Source of the DNA: Hyphomicrobiales bacterium
GTDB lineage: Bacteria > Pseudomonadota > Alphaproteobacteria > Rhizobiales > CAYWUX01
Assembly (NCBI GenBank): GCA_028279265.1
Contig: JANQOC010000018.1
Location: 1-5,331, forward strand
DNA length: 5,331 bases
Direction: 5' to 3'
Part shown: positions 1 to 5,331 of the stretch, piece after piece
Layout: each line of letters opens with the position of its first letter
How positions within the stretch are numbered: position 1 is the stretch's first letter
Made by a program: the position numbers and the translations under genes
Notes under the pieces: model-generated
Database searches by the model: none
What the model was told of the DNA's origin: nothing
The model's input: the letters and a program-made list of their open reading frames with translations, nothing else

Positions 1-1
1 G

Positions 2-1780
2 CTCGGCCGGGCGTTGAGACAGTTTATCGCCAATGGCCGGATCATCTCGGGCGGATCAACCCTGACAATGCAGGTCGGCCGCCTGATCGAAGCTGAAAAC
101 AATCGTTCATTCCGGACGAAACTCGTGCAGATCATCCGCGCCATTCAGCTTGAAGCCGGATATTCGAAACAAGAAATTCTCGAATTCTATTTCAACCTCG
201 CCCCCTATGGTGGAAATCTGGAAGGCGTCCGCGCGGCAAGCTTTGCTTACTTCGGCAAGGAGCCCCGGCGACTGTCCGCTGACCAACGCGCCCTTCTCGT
301 CGCCTTGCCCCAATCACCGGAAAAAAGGCGTCCGGACAGATTTGCCGGAAACGCCAGGACGGCCCGCGATCGGGTCCTGGACCGGGCTGCAACCGCCGGC
401 GTGCTTCCGGTTGAGATATCCCGTCGCGCCAAAAGCCGTCCCATCCCGCAAGGGCGTATCGCATTCCCGTTCCTGGCGGCCCATCTGACGGAACGAGTCG
501 CAGCGGAGTTGCCGGCACAGGAGATCCATCGGCTGACGATTGACAGTTCACTTCAAAAGACTTCGGAACAAGCTGTCCGGGAACATTCGGCGATACTGAG
601 CGGGCGACTTTCGGCGGCCCTGCTGGTGGTCGAGAACAAGACAGGGAACATCGTCGCCCATGTGGGTTCCCCCGGCTATCTCGACGATGATCGGTTCGGC
701 GCTATTGACATGACCAGGGCCTCCCGGTCCCCCGGCTCCACCCTCAAGCCGCTGATCTACGGACTGGCGTTCGAAACCGGCCTTGTCCATCCGGAAACGC
801 TGATCGAAGACCGGCCGACCCGCTTCGGCGACTATGTACCGGATAATTTTGACAAGAAATTTCGCGGCACGGTCACGCTGAGAACGGCCCTGCAGCACTC
901 CCTGAACATACCTGCCGTAAAACTCCTGGAATCCCTGGATCCTTCCCGGTTATCCGGCCGCCTCCGACGTCTTGATATCAAGATGGATCAGCCGGCAAAT
1001 CTTTCGATGGCCCTGGGAGGTCTGGGTCTGACACTTCATGACCTCGCCGGGCTTTATGCCGCAATCGCCAATGGCGGGCAGGCCAAGTCGCTGCACTATC
1101 GCCAACGGCAAGATCGTCGGCAAAATCCGCAACAAGCCGCTCGTTTACTTGACCCCGTGTCGTCCTGGTATGTTTACGATATTCTCACAGGCGTACCGCG
1201 CCCCCGGCATGCCAACGGTGCATCCATCGCCTACAAGACCGGCACCTCATATGGGTACAAAGATGCCTGGGCAATCGGGTTCAACAAGGAACACACGGTG
1301 GCCGTCTGGATCGGCCGGCCCGATAACAGTTCAACCTCCGGTTTAACGGGATTGACGACTGCGGCCCCCCTGCTCTTCGATATATTCGCACGCATCGGTT
1401 CGCACGGGCATGAGCGTATCCGGCCTCCCTTCGGCGCCCTCGTCAAAACAACGGCGGAACTGCCGGTGACCCAGAAGTTCTTTCACAACGCCACGTCCGG
1501 TCAAAGCGACCGGACAATCAATCACACACCGCTGGAAATTACATTCCCGCCGAACCGCACGGAACTCGAACTCATCAAATCAGCGCGGAATACCGGTCCG
1601 ATCCTGCTGAAACTCAGCGGTGGAAAAGCACCGTTCACCTGGTTTGTGAATGACCGGCCTGTTGCCTTAAATGTTACGAGCGACCATCATGTCTGGAAGC
1701 CGGAAGGCGTGGGATTCTTCGAATTCACCGTCGTTGATTCCTCAGGACATTCGGCTCAATCCAAGGTAAGATTCAGATAA
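2..1780 (+). CDS. pbpC: Penicillin-binding protein 1C, 5' end missing (bifunctional peptidoglycan glycosyltransferase/transpeptidase)
   Basis: The reading frame is open from the left edge, so the start codon, the membrane anchor and the first GT51 catalytic motif lie upstream; the TTG at 14 is not a credible start. What remains is the second half of the GT51 domain, with GGSTLTMQ at 50-73 followed by the typical SKQEILEFYFN and YGGNLEGV segments. A penicillin-binding transpeptidase domain follows, with the SxxK nucleophile motif STLK (737-748), the SxN motif SLN (899-907) and the KTG motif KTGT (1235-1246). The last ~87 residues (from about 1517) fit the BiPBP_C domain characteristic of PBP1C. 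The family polymerises and cross-links glycan strands on the periplasmic face of the inner membrane; PBP1C is usually non-essential. About 592 codons are visible, against some 700-780 in full-length members. A short stretch around 1097-1148 looks locally out of frame (separate entry), but all catalytic motifs are intact. No clear terminator hairpin follows the TAA. Confidence 0.95.
   Translation, partial: LGRALRQFIANGRIISGGSTLTMQVGRLIEAENNRSFRTKLVQIIRAIQLEAGYSKQEILEFYFNLAPYGGNLEGVRAASFAYFGKEPRRLSADQRALLVALPQSPEKRRPDRFAGNARTARDRVLDRAATAGVLPVEISRRAKSRPIPQGRIAFPFLAAHLTERVAAELPAQEIHRLTIDSSLQKTSEQAVREHSAILSGRLSAALLVVENKTGNIVAHVGSPGYLDDDRFGAIDMTRASRSPGSTLKPLIYGLAFETGLVHPETLIEDRPTRFGDYVPDNFDKKFRGTVTLRTALQHSLNIPAVKLLESLDPSRLSGRLRRLDIKMDQPANLSMALGGLGLTLHDLAGLYAAIANGGQAKSLHYRQRQDRRQNPQQAARLLDPVSSWYVYDILTGVPRPRHANGASIAYKTGTSYGYKDAWAIGFNKEHTVAVWIGRPDNSSTSGLTGLTTAAPLLFDIFARIGSHGHERIRPPFGALVKTTAELPVTQKFFHNATSGQSDRTINHTPLEITFPPNRTELELIKSARNTGPILLKLSGGKAPFTWFVNDRPVALNVTSDHHVWKPEGVGFFEFTVVDSSGHSAQSKVRFR
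1097..1148 (+). other. Probable compensated frameshift segment inside pbpC
   Basis: Between the SxN and KTG motifs, the pbpC frame gives an odd Arg/Gln-rich stretch, YRQRQDRRQNPQQAAR, using many CAA, CGG and CGT codons. The next frame (codons starting at 1101) reads ANGKIVGKIRNKPLVY, with C or G in the third position of nearly every codon, as in the rest of the gene. Downstream, the main frame resumes with the family-like LDPVSSWYV. The pattern fits one extra base near 1094-1101 and one lost base near 1143-1152. The region is a variable loop, so the enzyme could tolerate it. It may be a true polymorphism or a sequencing/assembly error; the sequence alone cannot decide. Confidence 0.5.
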
Positions 1781-1820
1781 GATACCCGCCTTCTTCGGAT
1801 TCCAATCATTTGGGCTCGCT

Positions 1821-1825
1821 GGAGG
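1821..1825 (+). promoter_or_regulatory. Strong Shine-Dalgarno site (GGAGG) before a short ORF
   Basis: GGAGG lies 7 bases before the ATG at 1833. It is the best Shine-Dalgarno match in the gap between pbpC and the hydrolase gene. It is 65 bases from the hydrolase start at 1891, too far to serve it directly. It therefore points to initiation at 1833. Confidence 0.45.
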
Positions 1826-1832
1826 CAGTTCC

Positions 1833-1931
1833 ATGACCGCTTCTTGCCCGATGAACTTTCCATCTGAAAAAGATTTCGGCAGGTCCCGATATGATGCAGC
1901 AAGACACGAAGCCCCCGGATCCGACTATTGA
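1833..1931 (+). CDS. Possible 32-residue upstream ORF overlapping the hydrolase start
   Basis: An ATG with a well-spaced GGAGG opens a 32-codon frame beginning MTASCPMNFPSEKDF. It ends in TGA at 1929-1931, so it overlaps the first 41 bases of the hydrolase gene in a different frame. The peptide resembles nothing I recognise, is hydrophilic, and shows no signal peptide, membrane segment or amino-acid run of the kind seen in attenuator leaders. One role would be translational coupling, with ribosomes loaded at the strong site delivered close to the weak hydrolase start. Alternatives are a chance ORF, or a hydrolase N-terminus that really begins at 1833 and is separated from the body by an indel. 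The conserved hydrolase sequence begins only about 20 residues into the annotated frame, so an N-terminal change would not be obvious. Confidence 0.3.
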   Translation: MTASCPMNFPSEKDFGRSRYDAARHEAPGSDY

Positions 1932-3861
1932 GGCGAGCGTCGACCGGATTATCGAACTGACCGGGGGACAAATAGTCCTGGGCATTCCTCTGGGTCTGGG
2001 AAAGCCTGTCCAGTTCGTCAATTGCCTGTACCAGCGGGCATTGAAAAACCCGTCAATCGAACTCAGAATACTCACAGCCCTTTCGCTATCGAAACCGGCC
2101 GGCAAAAACCTGCTGGAAAAGAGATTTCTGGCTCCCGCGGAAAAGAGAATGTTCGGGGATTTTCCGGAGCTGGATTATGTCGCCGCCGTTGAGAAAGATA
2201 GTCTGCCTGACAATATACAGATTGTGGAGTTCTTCTTCGCCCCCGGGGATCAGTTGCACGTTCCCCAGGCCCAGCAATCCTACACAAGTGTCAACTATAC
2301 ACATGTGGTCGATCTTCTCCTTGATGAAGGCATCAATGTCATGGCACATCTGGTCAGCAAACGGGAACGGGACAGCGGCTGCGCGTACAGCCTGAGCTGC
2401 AATCCGGATATAACGCCTGAATTGCTGGAGAGGTTCAGCTCAGGCAACGCAGTTGGTCGGCGTCCTATTCTGGTGGGTCAAGTTAATCAGAATCTGCCCT
2501 TTTTGCCGGGTGTCTGCGAACTACCGGCAACGGCGTTCGATTTTATCATCGATGACCGTCGCCATGACTATACGCTGTTTTCCACGCCCCATATGCCCGT
2601 CTCGGCACAGGACTATGCTGCGGCACTCTATACAGCCACATTAATCGAGGATGGCGGCACACTGCAGATTGGCATCGGCTCCTTTGCCGATGCGCTGACA
2701 CAGGCCATCAAAATCCGCCACACGCAACCCGCTGAATTCAGAGACACTATTCGTCAGATGGATCCCTCCCTGGCCAGTACTGATGAGTGCTTCCTGGATC
2801 CCTTCGAGATCGGATTGTACGGCTGTACGGAGATGTTCGTGCACGGCTTTCTTGAGCTCTATCGCATCGGCGTGCTGAAACGGGAAGTCCACGATAGCGG
2901 GCCGGCACACACGCGCGAGGAGCATCAAGAGAATAATGCGCACGCTCCATCTAACGGACGTGTTCTGGATGCCGGCTTCTTTCTGGACTCCAGCACTTTT
3001 TACGAAGAGTTGAAAAACCTGACCGAAGCGGATCTCGAGAAACTGCAGATGAAGCCGGTTTCCTTTGTCAATCAGCTCTACACCGACGAAGCTCTGAAAC
3101 GGTCCCAGCGCATCAAGGCCCGGTTTATCAATAAGTGCCTCATGGCGACATTGCTGGGGAATATCGTATCGGATCAACTGGAAAACGGTCAGATAGTCAG
3201 CGGCGTCGGCGGGCAGTACAATTTTGTCGCCCAGGCTCATGAACTCCACGATGCGCGTTCCGTGATTGTGTTGAATGCGACCCGTGGAGGCGGACGTTCC
3301 CTCAGTTCCAATATTCTCTGGTCCTATGGGCACACGACCATACCCAGGCACCTCAGGGATATCATAGTGACGGAATACGGTATTGCCGACCTCTGGGGCA
3401 AACCGGATCGCGAAATTATTGCAGCAATGCTCAATATCGCCGACAGCCGGTTCCAGCCGGAGCTCCTGCGCCAGGCTATAAAAAACGGGAAAATAGAAAA
3501 ATCGTATGAAATCCCCGCCCAGTTCCATCAAAACTATCCCGAAGCCGTGCAGCGGAAACTACAATGGGCCCGCACAAGGGAATTGCTGCCCAGTTACCCC
3601 CTGGGAACGGAATTTTCCGAGCTTGAACAGAGTATAATTGATGCTTTGAAACGGTTGAAATCGTTGCGGCAGGAGCCGGTCAGTCTGGCCCGATCGGTGG
3701 TTTCCACATTCCGAAATCGGCATCCCACCAAACGCGAACGGGACGCCCTTGAGCGGCTCGGTTTGCACAAAACAGAAAACCTGAAGGAGAGGCTCATTGC
3801 CCTGGCGTTCCTTTGGGCCTTTCGACAAACCGAAAACTCAAATGAATTGAGTTTCAACTAG
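1891..3861 (+). CDS. Acetyl-CoA hydrolase/CoA-transferase family protein, long form
   Basis: This is a 656-residue cytoplasmic protein of the acetyl-CoA hydrolase/4-hydroxybutyrate CoA-transferase superfamily. The N-terminal half (about 20-260) begins with TGGQIVLGIPLGLGKP and is a diverged first CoA-transferase domain. GIG at 261-263 opens the second domain. In GLYGCTEMF the glutamate at residue 314 aligns with the glutamate that forms the glutamyl-CoA thioester in the family. The AcetylCoA_hyd_C region carries GVGGQYNFVAQAHEL (from 438), then TIPRHLRDIIVTEYGIADL. A charged tail of about 80 residues follows. Members cleave acyl-CoA or move CoA to another carboxylate; which occurs here, and on what substrate, cannot be read from the sequence. 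Such long forms (roughly 620-720 residues) are known in proteobacteria. An in-frame stop at 1852-1854 limits the start to ATG 1891 or 1894 (CTG 1864 is a weaker option); the only nearby Shine-Dalgarno-like bases are a poor CAGG at 1880-1883. A link to the downstream CoA thioesterase is plausible but inferred. Confidence 0.88.
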   Translation: MMQQDTKPPDPTIEASVDRIIELTGGQIVLGIPLGLGKPVQFVNCLYQRALKNPSIELRILTALSLSKPAGKNLLEKRFLAPAEKRMFGDFPELDYVAAVEKDSLPDNIQIVEFFFAPGDQLHVPQAQQSYTSVNYTHVVDLLLDEGINVMAHLVSKRERDSGCAYSLSCNPDITPELLERFSSGNAVGRRPILVGQVNQNLPFLPGVCELPATAFDFIIDDRRHDYTLFSTPHMPVSAQDYAAALYTATLIEDGGTLQIGIGSFADALTQAIKIRHTQPAEFRDTIRQMDPSLASTDECFLDPFEIGLYGCTEMFVHGFLELYRIGVLKREVHDSGPAHTREEHQENNAHAPSNGRVLDAGFFLDSSTFYEELKNLTEADLEKLQMKPVSFVNQLYTDEALKRSQRIKARFINKCLMATLLGNIVSDQLENGQIVSGVGGQYNFVAQAHELHDARSVIVLNATRGGGRSLSSNILWSYGHTTIPRHLRDIIVTEYGIADLWGKPDREIIAAMLNIADSRFQPELLRQAIKNGKIEKSYEIPAQFHQNYPEAVQRKLQWARTRELLPSYPLGTEFSELEQSIIDALKRLKSLRQEPVSLARSVVSTFRNRHPTKRERDALERLGLHKTENLKERLIALAFLWAFRQTENSNELSFN

Positions 3862-3924
3862 CGGTGCTCCGGGAACGTAAATTCAAAATCTCACCATGTC
3901 AGCTCCTTCGGAAACAGCGCCATC

Positions 3925-3953
3925 TTGGTAAAATTTCCACTCCGGATTTATAG
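3925..3953 (+). promoter_or_regulatory. Weak candidate sigma70-type promoter for the kinase-thioesterase pair
   Basis: TTGGTA (3925-3930) and TTATAG (3948-3953) are separated by 17 bases and sit about 70 bases before the kinase start, in the only sizeable gap ahead of it. Both boxes match the consensus imperfectly. The position, in a locally A/T-richer stretch, is the main support. I cannot exclude that the kinase is transcribed from further upstream together with the hydrolase gene. Confidence 0.2.
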
Positions 3954-3979
3954 CTGGTTCTGTTGTGAAAAAAGCTGTA

Positions 3980-4010
3980 CATGTTGCGCCTGTTTTCGGG
4001 AGCGAACATG
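3980..4010 (+). promoter_or_regulatory. Imperfect hairpin in the kinase leader
   Basis: CATGTT (3980-3985) pairs with AACATG (4005-4010). CGC (3987-3989) pairs with GCG (4002-4004), leaving one bulged G and a 12-base loop. The stem covers the ATG codons at 3981 and 4008 and ends directly before the kinase Shine-Dalgarno run at 4011-4018. There is no U-tract after it, so it is not an intrinsic terminator for the hydrolase gene. A role in setting initiation of the kinase is possible but inferred; a 9-bp interrupted stem can also arise by chance. Confidence 0.3.
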
Positions 4011-4028
4011 AAAAAGGGTTTTGAATGA
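3981..4028 (+). CDS. Possible leader mini-ORF with ATGA overlap onto the kinase start
   Basis: An open frame from ATG 3981 reads MLRLFSGANMKKGFE and stops at TGA 4026-4028. The stop overlaps the kinase ATG (4025-4027) as ATGA, the classic arrangement for translational coupling. The first ATG has no good ribosome site. The internal ATG at 4008 is preceded by GGGAG (3998-4002) at 5 bases and would give only six residues, MKKGFE. The product is too short to judge by codon use, and it may be chance. If translated, it would bring a terminating ribosome exactly onto the kinase start. Confidence 0.25.
   Translation: MLRLFSGANMKKGFE
4011..4018 (+). promoter_or_regulatory. Ribosome binding site of the kinase gene
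   Basis: AAAAAGGG ends 6 bases before the ATG at 4025, a usable Shine-Dalgarno sequence at normal spacing. It supports that start, which also gives the family-typical N-terminus MKAITIGSAMVDI. Confidence 0.55.
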
Positions 4029-5137
4029 AGGCCATCACCATTGGATCCGCCATGGTTGATATTATAACCATTGTCGAAGATGCGGATATCGAACGAATGA
4101 CCATGCACAACGCAACGTCTTCATTTCTCCTCCTGGAACAGGGGCGAAAAATCGATGCGGAGAGCATTACTATTCACGTCGGCGGTGGCGCCATAAACAC
4201 AGCCGTCTGCCTTTCCCGCCTCGGACACCAGGTTGCCAGCCTGGCGAAACTGGGAGAAGACGTTTACGGTGAGCGGATCATACAATGTCTTGATCAGGAA
4301 AAAGTCTCCCGGGAACATATCGTACGCACTCAGGAAGACGGCACCGGCGTCGCGGTCATGATTTCCTCGCACGATCGCAATGCAACTATCTTTACGCAAC
4401 GCGGTGTCAACCGTCTTTTGCGCAAGGAAGACCTGAAACCGGCGATGTTCGAAAATATGGAGCTGGTCTACATCTCAAGCCTGTCGGACGGTTCCTCAGA
4501 TTGTTTTCCGCTTATCGCCGATCTAGCCCACAGCGCCGGAGCGTTTGTTGCAACAAATCCCGGCATTCGCCAGCTGACATCCCGCCTGAATCCCTTGTAC
4601 GATTCCCTTGAACATGTGGACCTCATAGCTTTGAACAGTGTCGAAGCGGCCGCCCTCATTCCCGGAATCTATGCCCGTGGGCTTGAATCGACAGGTGCAC
4701 AATTGGCGGACCTCCCGGAGGATTGTCCGGATCTTCTGCGTACGGGTCTGACATTTGGCGGATTTACAATTTCCCTGCCTGTACTGTTTGACGCCATCAC
4801 ATCACTTGGCCCTCGATATTTCGTTCTTACCGACGGCCGCAACGGCGCCTATCTGAGTGATGGCCGCACGATATTTCATGGAACAACCCTTGATGTAAAA
4901 CCCCAGGGCACGGCCGGCGCCGGTGACGCCTTCATTTCAACACTGGTCGGTTGGATCGCTGAAGCCCAGCCTCTCGAAAAATGCCTAAAGGCCGCTGCAA
5001 TAAACTCGGCAAACGTGGTGAAAGTCATCGATACCCAATCCGGCCTGCTGGATAAAAACAGCCTGAACCAGCAATTGCACGAACTGGAGTCAGAAATTAC
5101 AGTGCAGAAATTCGACATCCTGAACCTGGCCAGATAA
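4025..5137 (+). CDS. PfkB-family (ribokinase-like) carbohydrate/nucleoside kinase
   Basis: This 370-residue cytoplasmic protein has the full ribokinase fold signature. The first strand reads ITIGSAMVDI (residues 4-13). GGGAINTA at 53-60 matches the substrate-binding di-glycine region. NSVE at 204-207 is the NxxE motif linked to Mg/phosphate binding. TDGRNG at 269-274 lies near the nucleotide site, and GTAGAGDAF holds the anion hole and the catalytic base Asp at 301. Members phosphorylate a hydroxyl of a sugar, nucleoside or related compound with ATP; the substrate cannot be assigned here. The stretch between NxxE and TDGRNG is longer than in ribokinase itself (about 60 residues), which suggests an insertion around 210-250. 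The usual Asp opening the DTxGAGD signature is Gly here. The start is set by AAAAAGGG 6 bases upstream. The thioesterase gene begins 26 bases after the stop, so the two are probably one transcript. Alternatives such as adenosine kinase or 2-keto-3-deoxygluconate kinase remain open. Confidence 0.88.
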   Translation: MKAITIGSAMVDIITIVEDADIERMTMHNATSSFLLLEQGRKIDAESITIHVGGGAINTAVCLSRLGHQVASLAKLGEDVYGERIIQCLDQEKVSREHIVRTQEDGTGVAVMISSHDRNATIFTQRGVNRLLRKEDLKPAMFENMELVYISSLSDGSSDCFPLIADLAHSAGAFVATNPGIRQLTSRLNPLYDSLEHVDLIALNSVEAAALIPGIYARGLESTGAQLADLPEDCPDLLRTGLTFGGFTISLPVLFDAITSLGPRYFVLTDGRNGAYLSDGRTIFHGTTLDVKPQGTAGAGDAFISTLVGWIAEAQPLEKCLKAAAINSANVVKVIDTQSGLLDKNSLNQQLHELESEITVQKFDILNLAR

Positions 5138-5163
5138 TTCCTTAAAATGTGCGAGACAGCCTT

Positions 5164-5331
5164 ATGCCCTCTTCCAGCGAGCTCGACCTCAAATCAAAAT
5201 CCAGCTATGTGCACTGGAGCCCCGTCACCCTTCGATTTGGGGATATGGACAGTCTCGGACACATAAACAATGCTTCCATCGCTTCCTATATCGAAGTGGC
5301 CCGAACGACTTTGATCCACGGAATTGTCGAT
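5164..5331 (+). CDS. Acyl-CoA thioesterase, 4-hydroxybenzoyl-CoA thioesterase-like hotdog fold, 3' end missing
   Basis: The first 56 codons are visible and the frame is still open at the window edge. After a ~17-residue polar start comes VTLRFGDMDSLGHINN (residues 21-36), then YIEVARTTL. This is the hallmark N-terminus of 4HBT-type thioesterases, in which the second Asp of the DxD pair (residue 29) aligns with the catalytic Asp17 of Pseudomonas 4-hydroxybenzoyl-CoA thioesterase. Full-length members have about 130-170 residues and act as cytoplasmic oligomers releasing CoA from acyl-CoA; the chain specificity is not visible. ATG 5164 is preferred; GTG 5149 is the only other in-frame start after a stop at 5143-5145. 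Neither has a strong ribosome site, so coupling to the kinase 26 bases upstream is likely. No terminator-like hairpin lies in that short gap. Confidence 0.87.
   Translation, partial: MPSSSELDLKSKSSYVHWSPVTLRFGDMDSLGHINNASIASYIEVARTTLIHGIVD

Noticed and set aside
14..16. TTG as start codon of pbpC
   Set aside because: The frame is open to the window edge and the protein would begin in the middle of the GT51 domain, so the real start is upstream.
1038..1346. Alternative-frame 102-codon ORF in pbpC taken as a separate gene
   Set aside because: Only its short middle part (about 1101-1148) looks like coding sequence; the rest opposes conserved pbpC motifs including KTG. It is better explained by the local frameshift.
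1781..1832. Possible transcription terminator after pbpC
   Set aside because: I found no stable G/C-rich stem followed by a T-run; CCGCCTTCTTCGG does not form a useful hairpin.
2641..3531. Long minus-strand open frame of 296 codons inside the hydrolase gene
   Set aside because: It is antisense to a well-conserved CoA-transferase gene, has no recognisable domain, and is expected as a shadow of biased codon use.
3883..4167. Minus-strand ORFs across the hydrolase-kinase gap (3883-4167 and 3899-4108)
   Set aside because: They overlap the kinase start region, lack any recognisable protein family, and show no convincing coding signal.

Overview
The window holds four genes, all on the + strand. 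They are the 3' part of a penicillin-binding protein 1C gene (pbpC), a complete long-form acetyl-CoA hydrolase/CoA-transferase family gene, a complete PfkB-family sugar/nucleoside kinase gene, and the first 56 codons of a hotdog-fold acyl-CoA thioesterase. The dense packing, moderately high G+C, Shine-Dalgarno-like sites and protein families point to a Gram-negative proteobacterium. An alphaproteobacterium is my best guess, but no phylogenetic marker is present to prove it.

Layout. Positions 2-1780 encode the end of the GT51 glycosyltransferase domain, a full transpeptidase domain and a BiPBP_C tail. A 110-base gap (1781-1890) follows. It contains a strong GGAGG site that serves a short 32-codon ORF (1833-1931) rather than the next annotated start. 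The acetyl-CoA hydrolase gene fills 1891-3861. A 163-base gap (3862-4024) then holds a possible weak promoter, a hairpin and a 15- or 6-codon mini-ORF whose stop overlaps the kinase start as ATGA. The kinase gene is 4025-5137. After 26 bases the thioesterase gene starts at 5164 and runs off the window.

How the genes may work together. pbpC belongs to peptidoglycan metabolism in the periplasm and has no obvious link to the rest. The hydrolase and thioesterase both act on CoA thioesters, and the kinase between them is closely spaced to the thioesterase, so the last two are probably co-transcribed. A shared pathway is only an inference, because the kinase substrate cannot be read from the sequence.

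The most notable observations are three. One is a short out-of-frame stretch inside pbpC (about 1097-1148) that looks like a compensated pair of indels. The other two are the small upstream ORFs ahead of the hydrolase and kinase genes. I see no mobile element, CRISPR array, RNA gene or defence system, and no convincing evidence of an undescribed multi-gene system.
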